DNA of 42,706 bases from Persephonella sp. (lineage in GTDB: Bacteria; Aquificota; Aquificia; Aquificales; Hydrogenothermaceae): NCBI GenBank assembly GCA_003978485.1, contig QNZF01000028.1:1-42706 (forward strand), in the 5' to 3' direction. This document shows, in pieces, positions 19,343 to 28,838 of the stretch (the stretch's first letter is position 1; every line of letters begins with the position of its first letter). The notes below the pieces were generated by a model that made no database searches, had not been told where the DNA came from, and saw only the letters and a program-made list of their open reading frames with translations. The position numbers were made by a program, and so were the translations under genes.

Positions 19343-19720
19343 ATGAGACATAAAGTTAAAACTAAAAGTTTCAGCAGACCAAAGGAACAGAGAGAAGCTT
19401 TGTTTGTTAACTTAGCTTGTGAGCTTATAGAACATGGAAGGATAGAAACAACTTTAGCAAAAGCCAAATATTTGAGACCATTTGTAGAAAAGTTAATAAC
19501 TTTAGCAAAAAAACAAACAATTCACTCAAGAAGATTATTAAACTCTAGATTGAAAGGTAATACAAAGATAGCAACTAAACTTTTTAAAGAGATAGCTCCT
19601 TTATACAAGGATAGAAACGGCGGTTATACAAGGATTTATAAACTGGACAAGAGAAGAAGGGGAGATGACGCAGAACTTGCTATAATAGAGTTAGTAGATT
19701 ATCCATTTGAAAAAGAATAA
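19343..19720 (+). CDS. rplQ: 50S ribosomal protein L17
   Basis: MRHKVKTKSFSRPKEQREALFVNLACELIEHGRIETTLAKAK. Confidence 0.97.
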   Translation: MRHKVKTKSFSRPKEQREALFVNLACELIEHGRIETTLAKAKYLRPFVEKLITLAKKQTIHSRRLLNSRLKGNTKIATKLFKEIAPLYKDRNGGYTRIYKLDKRRRGDDAELAIIELVDYPFEKE

Positions 19721-19722
19721 GA

Positions 19723-20022
19723 ATGTTTATAATAGCTAATTTTTTAGATGCTCTGTCCACTATTGTGGACTTTGTCCTCTCTATTTATATGTGGATAATT
19801 TTAATATCTGCAGTTTTATCTTGGGTTAATCCTGACCCATACAATCCTATTGTAAGAACAATCAGGTCTTTGACTGAACCGGTTTATTCTAAAATAAGAA
19901 GATTTATTCCAACAGTTTATGGAAATATAGATTTTGCACCTGTTATAGTTCTCTTAATAATAATGTTTTTAAAAATTTTCTTGGTAAAAACACTACACCA
20001 ATTGGCTTCTAAACTTTACTAA
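19723..20022 (+). CDS. YggT family membrane protein
   Basis: SAVLSWVNPDPYNPIVRTIRSLTEPVYSKIRRFIP; IDFAPVIVLLII. Confidence 0.88.
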   Translation: MFIIANFLDALSTIVDFVLSIYMWIILISAVLSWVNPDPYNPIVRTIRSLTEPVYSKIRRFIPTVYGNIDFAPVIVLLIIMFLKIFLVKTLHQLASKLY

Positions 20023-20044
20023 TAAGGTATGAGGTATTATAAAA

Positions 20045-21163
20045 TTGAATTTGGATGCTATTTTAATAGAGGCTTTAAAGAGAAAGGCTTCTGATATACA
20101 TTTAAAGGTAAATTCTCCACCTATAATAAGGGTTAGTAGACATATAGAAAAATTACCTTTAAAACCTTTAACAGTTGATAATATACTTTCATTTGTTAAG
20201 CAGGTTGTAAAAAGCCAAAAAAAACTTCAAGAGCTTGTTGAGAATGGTGAATTAGATATTTCTTATTCAATACCTAAAGTTAGCAGATTTAGAGTTAATA
20301 TATACAGACAGAGGGGTACATACGCTTTTGCTTTCAGAGTATTAAAAAATAAAATACCTAAAATAGAAGAACTTAATTTACCTTTAAAACTAAAAGAAAT
20401 AGCCTTAGAGCCAAGAGGTTTAGTTTTAGTAACTGGTCCCACCGGTTCAGGTAAATCTACCACATTAGCATCAATGATAGATTACAGAAATGAAAATGTT
20501 AACGACGTAATTATTACTATAGAAGACCCTATTGAGTATATCTATCAAGATAAAAAATGTTATATTGTCCAAAGGGAGATAGGTTTGGATACAAACAGTT
20601 TTTCTTCAGCTTTAAGGGCGGCATTAAGGGAAGACCCTGATGTTATACTCGTTGGAGAGATGAGAGACTTAGAAACTATAGAGATAGCTTTAAGAGCTGC
20701 AGAAACAGGACACTTAGTTTTTTCAACTTTACATACACAAGATGCTAAGGACACATTAAACAGAATTATAGATATGTTCCCTGCAGAAGAGCAAAACCAT
20801 ATAAGAATAATGTTAGCTTCAACTTTGAAGGCAGTAATATCTCAAAGATTGATACCACGGAAAGATGGCAAGGGTGTTATACCTGCAATAGAAATATTGA
20901 TAAATGTAGGTGCTATATATGATGCCTTAATGGATGCGGATAAATTTGATGAAATTCCAGAGTTAATGGAAAAGGGAAGAAAACAGTATGGAACACAAAC
21001 ATTTGACCAAGCAATATATGATTTATATATGAATGAGTTGATAGATTATGAAAATGCTTTAAAATACGCAACAAATCCTGCAGATTTAGAATTAAAAATA
21101 AAAGGTATATCTACAGGCGATGATGAAGAGTTTGATTTTGGATTTAATCCAGATGGACATTAA
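20045..21163 (+). CDS. Type IV pilus twitching motility PilT-like ATPase
   Basis: ASDIHLKVNSPP, TGPTGSGKSTTLASMID, AALREDPDVILVGEMRDLETIEIALRAAETGHLVFSTLHT. Confidence 0.92.
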   Translation: MNLDAILIEALKRKASDIHLKVNSPPIIRVSRHIEKLPLKPLTVDNILSFVKQVVKSQKKLQELVENGELDISYSIPKVSRFRVNIYRQRGTYAFAFRVLKNKIPKIEELNLPLKLKEIALEPRGLVLVTGPTGSGKSTTLASMIDYRNENVNDVIITIEDPIEYIYQDKKCYIVQREIGLDTNSFSSALRAALREDPDVILVGEMRDLETIEIALRAAETGHLVFSTLHTQDAKDTLNRIIDMFPAEEQNHIRIMLASTLKAVISQRLIPRKDGKGVIPAIEILINVGAIYDALMDADKFDEIPELMEKGRKQYGTQTFDQAIYDLYMNELIDYENALKYATNPADLELKIKGISTGDDEEFDFGFNPDGH

Positions 21164-21915
21164 ACACAAACATCTTTTATAAGAATAGGACAATTTTCCA
21201 GATAATCGTAAAGTTTGTATATATCTGTCTCATTTTTTACAAAATAAATCCTTCCGCCAAATTTATTGCCCATCCTTTTTAAAGGAGTAATTCTTAAATA
21301 TTTATTCTTAATAGCTAAGTATCCAGTTGTGTAATTATCTTCATCAGATATACAATACTCGGCGATAATGTTCTCATTTAGTAAATTTTTAGTGGAAATA
21401 GCTAAAGCGTCTAAAGTTCTCTCTGTATAACCTAATTTTTGTAATTTTTTTAATATATTTTCCCTACCAATAAAGTCTATGTTTCTAGTTCTAATTCCTC
21501 TATATTTATTTAACTCTATTCTCTCTCCTTTTTGATTAACAATCATTGCACCTCGCATATTCTCTCCATTTGGGGAAGCTCCATTATGAATTAAATCTAT
21601 CAAATGCTTTAAATCTCTTTTATCAATACCTGTAATATCTTTTAGAATATTTAAAACATATCTATTTGCTTCTTTATAATCGTTAAATTTAATATCTTCT
21701 ATACATAAGGTTTTTTCCACTACAATAGGTTTTAATTTTAACTTTTCAATTTTTATAGATATAAAATCTGCTTCATTCCGTCTAACTTTTTTTAGTATTT
21801 TTAAAACTGTTTCATCTATTTTATTCTCTTCAACAATCCTTTCTGCACCTGAGATATGTAAACCTTCTTTAGAAGAACGGGCTTTGATAGAAAATAATTT
21901 TGAAAAATCCAGCAT
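21160..21915 (-). CDS. bioW: 6-carboxyhexanoate--CoA ligase (pimeloyl-CoA synthetase) BioW
   Basis: GLHISGAERIV, GASPNGENMRGAMIV, YRGIRTRNIDF, RVYF-like GGRIYFVKN; length about 250 aa. Confidence 0.85.
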   Translation of the reverse strand: MLDFSKLFSIKARSSKEGLHISGAERIVEENKIDETVLKILKKVRRNEADFISIKIEKLKLKPIVVEKTLCIEDIKFNDYKEANRYVLNILKDITGIDKRDLKHLIDLIHNGASPNGENMRGAMIVNQKGERIELNKYRGIRTRNIDFIGRENILKKLQKLGYTERTLDALAISTKNLLNENIIAEYCISDEDNYTTGYLAIKNKYLRITPLKRMGNKFGGRIYFVKNETDIYKLYDYLENCPILIKDVCV

Positions 21916-22044
21916 TTTTTAAACCGATAAAAAGTTCTTCTAATAATATTTAACTAAAAAATCCTATACAATCAAATAACTAGCGAATGCTAACCTTATT
22001 TAAAACAAGTTAAAATTTTTTAAAGATTTATAAGGAGCAAAAAA

Positions 22045-23376
22045 ATGTTTAACAGAAAAAAAATTAGTATGTTAACAGATTTATACGAGCTTACTATGGC
22101 TTACGTTTACTTTAAAACAAATGAAAATGGAAGAGCTGTTTTCAATTTTTATATCAGACCTACAGAAAAGAGAAATTTTTTTATATTTGCAGGATTGTAT
22201 GAACTTATAAAAAATATCCTAGAGATGAAATTTTATGATGAAGATATAGAATATTTAAAGAGCTTAAACAAATTTTCAGATGATTTTTTGGATTATTTAA
22301 AAAAGTTTAGATTTTCAGGTAATCTTTTTGCAGTTGATGAAGGAAGTATAGTTTTTCCAAATGAACCTCTAGTCCAGATAGAAGCACCTTTAGTAGAAGC
22401 ACAGATTATAGAAACATTTTTAATAAATAGTTTACAGCTTCCAATACTTATTGCTACAAAATCAGCTAGATGCTATACAGTTGCAAATAACAAAATATTA
22501 GTTGATTTCTCTTTAAGAAGAACTCAAGGATTTGATGCAGGTTTGAAAGTTGCCTACTCATCTTATATAGCAGGTTTTAATGGAACATCAAATATACTTG
22601 CTGGAGAACTTTATAAGATACCTGTATTTGGGACTATGGCACACTCTTTCATATTAGCATACGGAGATGAAGAGAAAGCTTTCAAAGAGTTTGCAAAACT
22701 TTATCCAAATGATACGGTTTTTTTAGTTGATACATTTAATACAGTTGAAGGTATAAAAAGGGCAGTTAAGGTTATAAAGGAGTTAGGTCTCAATAAACTT
22801 AAAGGAATAAGAATAGACAGTGGAGATTTGGTTGAACTGTCTAAAATAGGTAGGGAAATATTAGACATGGAAGGTTTTAAAGACAGTATTATTTTTGTAA
22901 GTGGTGGATTAAATGAGTATAAGATTGAAAAATTATTAAGGGAAGGGGCTAAAATTGATGGATTTGGAGTTGGAACTGAGTTAGGAGTATCTGCAGACTT
23001 ACCTTATTTAGACTGTGTTTACAAATTGGCAGAGTATAGAGGTAAACCAATAGCCAAATTTAGTAAAAATAAAACGACTTTCCCATATAAAAAACAGATT
23101 TACAGAGTTTATAGGGATGGATACATACATCAGGATACAGTTAGTCATTTTGATGAAAAACTGGAAGGAGAACCTTTAGTGAAACAGTTTATAAAAGATG
23201 GTAAATTGGTGGGAGACATACCGTCCATATCTAAGATAAGAGATTTCACTTTATCCCAAATAGAAACTTTACCACCTAACCTAAAAGACCTAAATAATTA
23301 TCATAAATTTTTACCTACGTTTACCCCTAAAATAATAAAAACAATAGAAGAGTTAAAGAAAAAGTATTTAAGTTAA
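22045..23376 (+). CDS. pncB: Nicotinate phosphoribosyltransferase
   Basis: LTDLYELTMAYVYF; DFSLRRTQGFDAGLKVAYSSYIAGFNGTSN; GTMAHSFILAYGDE; GIRIDSGDL. Confidence 0.94.
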   Translation: MFNRKKISMLTDLYELTMAYVYFKTNENGRAVFNFYIRPTEKRNFFIFAGLYELIKNILEMKFYDEDIEYLKSLNKFSDDFLDYLKKFRFSGNLFAVDEGSIVFPNEPLVQIEAPLVEAQIIETFLINSLQLPILIATKSARCYTVANNKILVDFSLRRTQGFDAGLKVAYSSYIAGFNGTSNILAGELYKIPVFGTMAHSFILAYGDEEKAFKEFAKLYPNDTVFLVDTFNTVEGIKRAVKVIKELGLNKLKGIRIDSGDLVELSKIGREILDMEGFKDSIIFVSGGLNEYKIEKLLREGAKIDGFGVGTELGVSADLPYLDCVYKLAEYRGKPIAKFSKNKTTFPYKKQIYRVYRDGYIHQDTVSHFDEKLEGEPLVKQFIKDGKLVGDIPSISKIRDFTLSQIETLPPNLKDLNNYHKFLPTFTPKIIKTIEELKKKYLS

Positions 23377-23437
23377 GTTTTTCACTTATTTTTCATTAAT
23401 TAAACTAAAAGTTATTATTATGTAAAGTTTAGAAAGG

Positions 23438-23893
23438 TTAAATTACCTCTTTAACCTCTATAAGTTCTTCAAGTTCTTCTATGTCCAGTTCTTCTTCATT
23501 TTCCTTTTTTATTTTTTCTAAAATACTTTTTGAAACGTATATTGGAGAATTACATCTCAAGGCTATATTTATAGCATCACTTGGTCTTGCATCAATATTA
23601 AATATCTCTCCATTTAGTCTTATTTCTATGTTTGCATAAAAAATTCCATCTTTCATATCAGAAATAACTATCCTATTTACAGCAACGTTTAAAGTGTCAA
23701 GGATATTTCTTACAAGGTCATAAGTTAAAGGTCTAGGTTTTTTTACTTTTTCCAACTCTAGGGCTATAGAATTTCCTTCAAAATTACCAATTCTTAAAGG
23801 AAGTATATCGTTTGTTTCTTTACCTTTTAAAACTAAAATTGGCATTTGGGTAAAAGGGTCTACAGTAATCCCTTTTACATACATTTCAATCAT
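23438..23893 (-). CDS. Bifunctional nuclease family protein (DUF151)
   Basis: LPLRIGNFEGNSIALELE; RPLTYDLVRNIL; IDARPSDAINIALR. Confidence 0.88.
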   Translation of the reverse strand: MIEMYVKGITVDPFTQMPILVLKGKETNDILPLRIGNFEGNSIALELEKVKKPRPLTYDLVRNILDTLNVAVNRIVISDMKDGIFYANIEIRLNGEIFNIDARPSDAINIALRCNSPIYVSKSILEKIKKENEEELDIEELEELIEVKEVI

Positions 23894-23909
23894 TTTTCAC
23901 AGCCTCCTA

Positions 23910-25217
23910 TTATTTTATTAATACTCCCTCTAAAGAGTATCTGTTTGCCTTCGTAATTCTAGTTAACACAAGTTTACCTAATAAAGTATTCCTTCCTTCA
24001 AAATAAACAAGTTTATTCGTCCTTGTCCTACCAACCAGTTTTCCGTCCTTTTCCTCCTCAACTAAAACTTCAACCTCTTTATTTTCATAAGCTAAATTTT
24101 TCTTAAATGATATTTCCTTTTGAAGTTGTATTAAATCGTTTAATCTTTTACTTATCTCTTTTGGGTCTTCAGTCTGTTCCATCTCTGCGGCAGGAGTACC
24201 CGGTCTGGGAGAGTATTTGAATGAGAATACTTGGTCATACTCAACTTCTTTTAATACCTTTATCGTTTCCAAATAATCCTCATATGTTTCACCGGGGAAA
24301 CCTACAATTATATCTGTTGATAAAGCTATATTAGGTATATACTTCTTTAATAGCTCTATCTTTTCTAAATACTCTTTCTGGGTGTATCCCCTGTCCATTG
24401 CTTTTAAAATTCTGTCTGAACCTGCCTGTATAGGTAAGTGTAGATACTCGCAAACCTGTGGAATATCAGCCATAGCTTTTATTATATCTTCATCTAAATC
24501 TCTCGGATGCCCTGTTGTAAATCTTATCCTTTCAACACCTTCCACATTCGCAACTGCATACAACAACTCCCAAAACTTAACATCTCCCAAATCTTTACCG
24601 TAAGCTGTAACATTTTGACCTAATAGATGTATCTCCTTAACTCCATCATCAACTAACTCTTTAACTTCCCGTAAAATATCTCCTAATCTTCTACTTCTTT
24701 CTTTACCTCTCGTATATGGCACTATACAGTAGGTGCACTTTTTATCACAACCTCTTATAACTGTAAGGTAAGCAGTGTATTTGTTTTCCCTAACAGTCGG
24801 ATATTTATCTAACTCTGTTTCCCTTTCATCTATCTCTTCCAAAATCTCAACAGCTTTATTTCCCTTTAGAGCCTCATCTAAAAGTTGAGGTAAATGGTGT
24901 ATATTTGTAGTTCCGAAAACCATATCTAAATATGGTGCTTTCTGCAATAACTCATATCCAGCCCTTTGGGCTAAACAACCACAAACACCTATAACAGCAT
25001 TCGGATTTTTCTTTTTAACCTTTTTAAACTCACCTAATGCAGATAAAACCTTTTGGTCTGGTTTCTCCCTTACTGAACAGGTATTAACAAGTATTACATC
25101 TGCCTCTTCCCAATTTGTAGTTGGCTCATAACCGAGATGTTTTAATATCCCAGCCATCTTTTGACTGTCGTTAACATTCATCTGACAACCAAATGTTTTT
25201 ATATAAAACTTCTTCAT
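23910..25217 (-). CDS. miaB: tRNA-2-methylthio-N6-dimethylallyladenosine synthase MiaB
   Basis: FYIKTFGCQMNVNDSQKM; RGCDKKCTYCIVPYTRGKERSR; TRAM domain C-terminus. Confidence 0.96.
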   Translation of the reverse strand: MKKFYIKTFGCQMNVNDSQKMAGILKHLGYEPTTNWEEADVILVNTCSVREKPDQKVLSALGEFKKVKKKNPNAVIGVCGCLAQRAGYELLQKAPYLDMVFGTTNIHHLPQLLDEALKGNKAVEILEEIDERETELDKYPTVRENKYTAYLTVIRGCDKKCTYCIVPYTRGKERSRRLGDILREVKELVDDGVKEIHLLGQNVTAYGKDLGDVKFWELLYAVANVEGVERIRFTTGHPRDLDEDIIKAMADIPQVCEYLHLPIQAGSDRILKAMDRGYTQKEYLEKIELLKKYIPNIALSTDIIVGFPGETYEDYLETIKVLKEVEYDQVFSFKYSPRPGTPAAEMEQTEDPKEISKRLNDLIQLQKEISFKKNLAYENKEVEVLVEEEKDGKLVGRTRTNKLVYFEGRNTLLGKLVLTRITKANRYSLEGVLIK

Positions 25218-25312
25218 TTAAACAACCCCATTTTATTTATTCCTTTCAAAACTTTTTAAGATATATGAAATTTAAAAAATTTTCTGTGATGTTTGTTATT
25301 ACTTTAGAATTA

Positions 25313-26119
25313 TTAAGATAACTTATCAACAATTTCCGATAAAGACTTTACAATTAAATCAGGTTTAAAATCTTCTGTAATATCTTTTACCTTATACTTA
25401 CCTGTAGTTATAAATATAGTGAAAATACCCATATCTTTAAATGGTTTTAAATCTGTAAATAAATCATCACTTACTATTCCTAATTTATTCTTAGGGGTAT
25501 CTTTAAAATATTCAAAAAGCTTTTTATTATACTCATCACTATTTTTTCCAAAATGGATATAATCTTTTTTAGTTGCATTACTAAACATACTGGCTACAGA
25601 ACCTACACCGGGAAAGAGTAAACCGTCGTCATCTTTTGTAATAAGATTTTTATTTAAAGCTAAAATTTCGGCATTATTCTCTTTTATTGATGTGGTGGCA
25701 ATCTTCATCTTTTCAAAATTAAAATCTTTATCCTGTCCAATAACGACTGCTTTAACTTCTGTTGAGTTTTTTACAGTAAAACCTTCTGATATAAAGAAGC
25801 TTTTTAATTCTTCTGAACCTATTACAAATAGTTCTTTTAAATCTTTTTTTCTTAAATAATCCGGAATAACTAACAAAGGAGTTATTATCTCATCTTTATC
25901 TATTTTGATACCGTTTTTATTTAATTTCTTTACAAGGTTATCAGGAGTGTAAAGGGAGTTGTTAGTTGCAATTTTAAACTTAATATTTTTTTTCCTTAAA
26001 AAACTTATAAAATCTTGACTGTCTGGAAAAGGTGTTAAGGCTTTATCTTTAGTCAAAACACCGTCTAAGTCTATTATTAAACCTTTTATATCCATTTCTA
26101 ACCAAGTTATCTTTATCAT
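25313..26119 (-). CDS. HAD-superfamily (IIA subfamily) hydrolase
   Basis: GLIIDLDGVLTKD; FKIATNNS; GIVSDDLFTDLKPFKDMGIFTIFITTG. Confidence 0.85.
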   Translation of the reverse strand: MIKITWLEMDIKGLIIDLDGVLTKDKALTPFPDSQDFISFLRKKNIKFKIATNNSLYTPDNLVKKLNKNGIKIDKDEIITPLLVIPDYLRKKDLKELFVIGSEELKSFFISEGFTVKNSTEVKAVVIGQDKDFNFEKMKIATTSIKENNAEILALNKNLITKDDDGLLFPGVGSVASMFSNATKKDYIHFGKNSDEYNKKLFEYFKDTPKNKLGIVSDDLFTDLKPFKDMGIFTIFITTGKYKVKDITEDFKPDLIVKSLSEIVDKLS

Positions 26120-26224
26120 TTTATTTTTTAATTATATCCAAATTTTTAAAACATATATATCTCAAAGAATTTTTGGTTAAAATAACTAAGGTTAAAAGTT
26201 TAAATTATTGGGAGATAAGCTTTA

Positions 26225-27604
26225 ATGTTTGATAAGATAGGTAAATCTAAATTTTCTAAGTTTGTTTTAATAATAACTACCTTTGCATTTGTTGGAACTG
26301 GATTAGTAGCAATAATTTTATACAAACTGTTTTATGGTGTTTCTGGTGCTATAGAAATCAACGGAGAAAGTATAACATTTGCAGAAATTAATTTTAGGGC
26401 TAGTCAGTTAAAGGCAAAGCTAGAGGCACAAGGTGTAGACACAACTACATCTAGAAGATTAGATAAAGATATTTTAAAAATGGCAGTATTACAGGCTATA
26501 AATGATGAATTGTTATATCAGGAGGCAGAAAGGGAAGGTATAACTGCAACAAAGAAGGAAGTAGAAAAGTATATCTTAGATATGGATATTTTTAAGGAAA
26601 ATGGTAAGTTCTCTCAGGAAAGATATATACAGTTTTTACAAAACTACGGAATATCTTCTCAAGTTTTTGAAGAGTTAATCAGAAAGAAAGTTTCTATATC
26701 TCATCTTTTCAGTTATATAGATTTGGGAATGTATATAACAGATGAAGAGGTTAAGGCTTTATCATTTATTAGAAATGTTTTACTAACAGGTAAAGCTTTA
26801 GTTATAAATGTAGGAAATGGTATAAATGTATCTGAAAAGGAGTTAAAAAATTATTACGAAAAAAATAAAGATAAATACAAAGTAAAAGAAGGTAAGAAAA
26901 TAGTTATTTTTAAAGTTGATGTAGAAAAGTTAGGGAAAGATGAAGCTAATAGAAAAGCTAAAGAAATATATACTGCTTTAAAGAATAATCAGGAGATAAA
27001 AGATAAATCGGTGGAAGTTTACTTTAAAGGTATTTACAAAGAAAAAAGTTTATCTGAAAAATTAAATAAAGAACTAGCTAAACTTGGCAAAGATAAGAAT
27101 ATATTTTTCTTAAAAACAGACAAAGAGATATTTATAGGGAAGTATTTAGGGGAAGGTTATAGCTATAAAAAGTTTGATGAGATTAAAGACAGTTTAAAAG
27201 AAGAGTTAATATTAAATAAAAAGAAAAGTATTGCAGAAAAAATTTATAAAGATTTATCTAATGAGATTAAAACAAAAAGTTTAGAAGATATAGCCAGCAA
27301 ATATTCAGAAAATATAGCCGATTTTAAAGATAAAGGTATTACCTATTTTATAAATCAGTTTGGTATAAATCCTATAAATTTAGAAAAAATTGTGTCTAAA
27401 GGTAAACATATTCTAAATTTAGGAGACAGAATAGTTATTCTAGATATTACAGCCGTTAAACTTGGAGAGTTAAAAGGTATAAGTATGGCTAAGATGTTTG
27501 TTAACGGTTTAAAACAGCAGGCTATAATCCAGATGTATATAGATAAACTTAAGGAAAATGCAGATATAAAGATAAATCCTATATTAAAGGAAAAATTAAA
27601 CTGA
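26225..27604 (+). CDS. SurA/PpiD-like periplasmic folding factor (SurA_N domain)
   Basis: N-terminal TM; INGESITFAEINFRASQLKAKLE...; ELLYQEAEREGITATKKEVEKYI. Confidence 0.82.
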   Translation: MFDKIGKSKFSKFVLIITTFAFVGTGLVAIILYKLFYGVSGAIEINGESITFAEINFRASQLKAKLEAQGVDTTTSRRLDKDILKMAVLQAINDELLYQEAEREGITATKKEVEKYILDMDIFKENGKFSQERYIQFLQNYGISSQVFEELIRKKVSISHLFSYIDLGMYITDEEVKALSFIRNVLLTGKALVINVGNGINVSEKELKNYYEKNKDKYKVKEGKKIVIFKVDVEKLGKDEANRKAKEIYTALKNNQEIKDKSVEVYFKGIYKEKSLSEKLNKELAKLGKDKNIFFLKTDKEIFIGKYLGEGYSYKKFDEIKDSLKEELILNKKKSIAEKIYKDLSNEIKTKSLEDIASKYSENIADFKDKGITYFINQFGINPINLEKIVSKGKHILNLGDRIVILDITAVKLGELKGISMAKMFVNGLKQQAIIQMYIDKLKENADIKINPILKEKLN

Positions 27605-28068
27605 TGGAAAGGACACCTTATTCATACGAATTTCTCTGGCATCAAATAAATTATGGTTATGAAAATATAAGGAAGAAAAAGTATAGGAAACTTTTAGATA
27701 AATTTTTGACAAATGATGAGTTAAAAACTAAATTTAATAAAGTAAAAGATAAGAAAGTGAGAAAGTATGAAGGTGGTAAGTTAGAAAAGGTGGCTTCTGT
27801 TTTAGGTCTGGCTTTATGTATGTATGACAACTATCCCGAAATAGATATAGATTTACTGTTAACGGCTATAATTTTGTATGGATTTAGTAGTTTATACACA
27901 AAGCGAGAATTTTACGAAAAGATAAAAGATTATCCAGAGGTAATTCCTTTTATTTACAGAAAAAAGAGAAAAAAACCAGTTCTAGAGATTTTAATTTTTG
28001 ATGATTTATTAAAAATAGATGATAAGATTACAAAGTATATACAAAAAAGGAGAGAAAAGAATGGTTGA
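27604..28068 (+). CDS. HD-domain-like protein with degenerate metal ligands (putative pseudoenzyme)
   Basis: KYEGGKLEKVASVLGLALCMYDNYPEIDIDLLLTAIILYGFSSLY matches the spacing of YhaM-type HD domains (GGLLEHt..V......yp.id.DLLlagaiLHDiGK), with EH->EK and HD->YG. Confidence 0.55.
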   Translation: MERTPYSYEFLWHQINYGYENIRKKKYRKLLDKFLTNDELKTKFNKVKDKKVRKYEGGKLEKVASVLGLALCMYDNYPEIDIDLLLTAIILYGFSSLYTKREFYEKIKDYPEVIPFIYRKKRKKPVLEILIFDDLLKIDDKITKYIQKRREKNG

Positions 28069-28837
28069 AGAAGGAAGAGTTATTTATCAAGACGGTAATC
28101 ACTTTAACTTTTTACTGGAAGACTTCGGTCATGGAGAGATGGTGCAAGCTAACGTTCATATGATTGTTGACGATGGAAAGGGAATTATACTTGACCCGGG
28201 AGGACATAAAGTTTTTAAACATCTATTAACTGAAGTAGGTTCTCTAATAGGTTTAAACAATTTAGAGTATATATTTCTATCCCACCAAGACCCAGATATA
28301 GTTGCCGCTATAAACGGATGGTTAATGACAACTAAGGCGATAGCCATAACACCTAAATTATGGTTAAGATTTATTCCCCACTTTGGAGTGGATAGATTTG
28401 TTATAGATAGAATAAAAGGATTAAGTGATAGAGGTGGAACAATAAAACTAGGTAATTCTAAACTCTATATAATCCCTGCACACTTTTTACACTCACCGGG
28501 GAACTTTCAGATATACGACCCTGTATCAAAAACTTTATACTCTGGAGACTTAGGAGCATCTTTAGGACAGGATTATATGTTTGTGAAGGATTTTTCAAAC
28601 CACATAAAGTATATGGAGCCTTTCCACAGAAGATATATTCCTTGTAATAAAGCTTTAAAAATGTGGATAAATATGGTTAGAGATTTAGACATTGAAACCA
28701 TAGCACCACAGCATGGAGCAATAATGAAAGGTAAAGAAATTGTTAAACAGTTTTTAGACTGGTTAGAAGATTTAGAGTGTGGTTTAGATATTATGGAACC
28801 GTTATATAAAATAACAGATAAGGAATTGGAGTTTTAA
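28061..28837 (+). CDS. MBL-fold di-iron oxygen-binding (ODP/FprA-type) protein
   Basis: LSHQDPDIVAAINGW, AHFLHSPGNFQIYDPVSKTLYSGDLGASL, IAPQHGAIM; ATG 28061 with RBS-like aggagag; overlaps upstream ORF by 8 nt. Confidence 0.85.
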   Translation: MVEEGRVIYQDGNHFNFLLEDFGHGEMVQANVHMIVDDGKGIILDPGGHKVFKHLLTEVGSLIGLNNLEYIFLSHQDPDIVAAINGWLMTTKAIAITPKLWLRFIPHFGVDRFVIDRIKGLSDRGGTIKLGNSKLYIIPAHFLHSPGNFQIYDPVSKTLYSGDLGASLGQDYMFVKDFSNHIKYMEPFHRRYIPCNKALKMWINMVRDLDIETIAPQHGAIMKGKEIVKQFLDWLEDLECGLDIMEPLYKITDKELEF

Positions 28838-28838
28838 A

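Noticed and set aside
19069-19467. 132-aa minus ORF spanning rpoA/rplQ
   Set aside because: Antisense to highly conserved genes; no domain.
20263-20754. Minus ORFs inside the pilT-like gene
   Set aside because: Mirror frames of a conserved ATPase; no support.
23435-23457. AGGTTAAA-ttacctc-TTTAACCT hairpin between pncB and the DUF151 gene
   Set aside because: Perfect 8-bp stem but no U-tract on either strand and it overlaps the end of the minus-strand CDS; not enough to call a terminator.
24382-24603. 73-aa plus ORF inside miaB
   Set aside because: Antisense to a conserved gene; no support.
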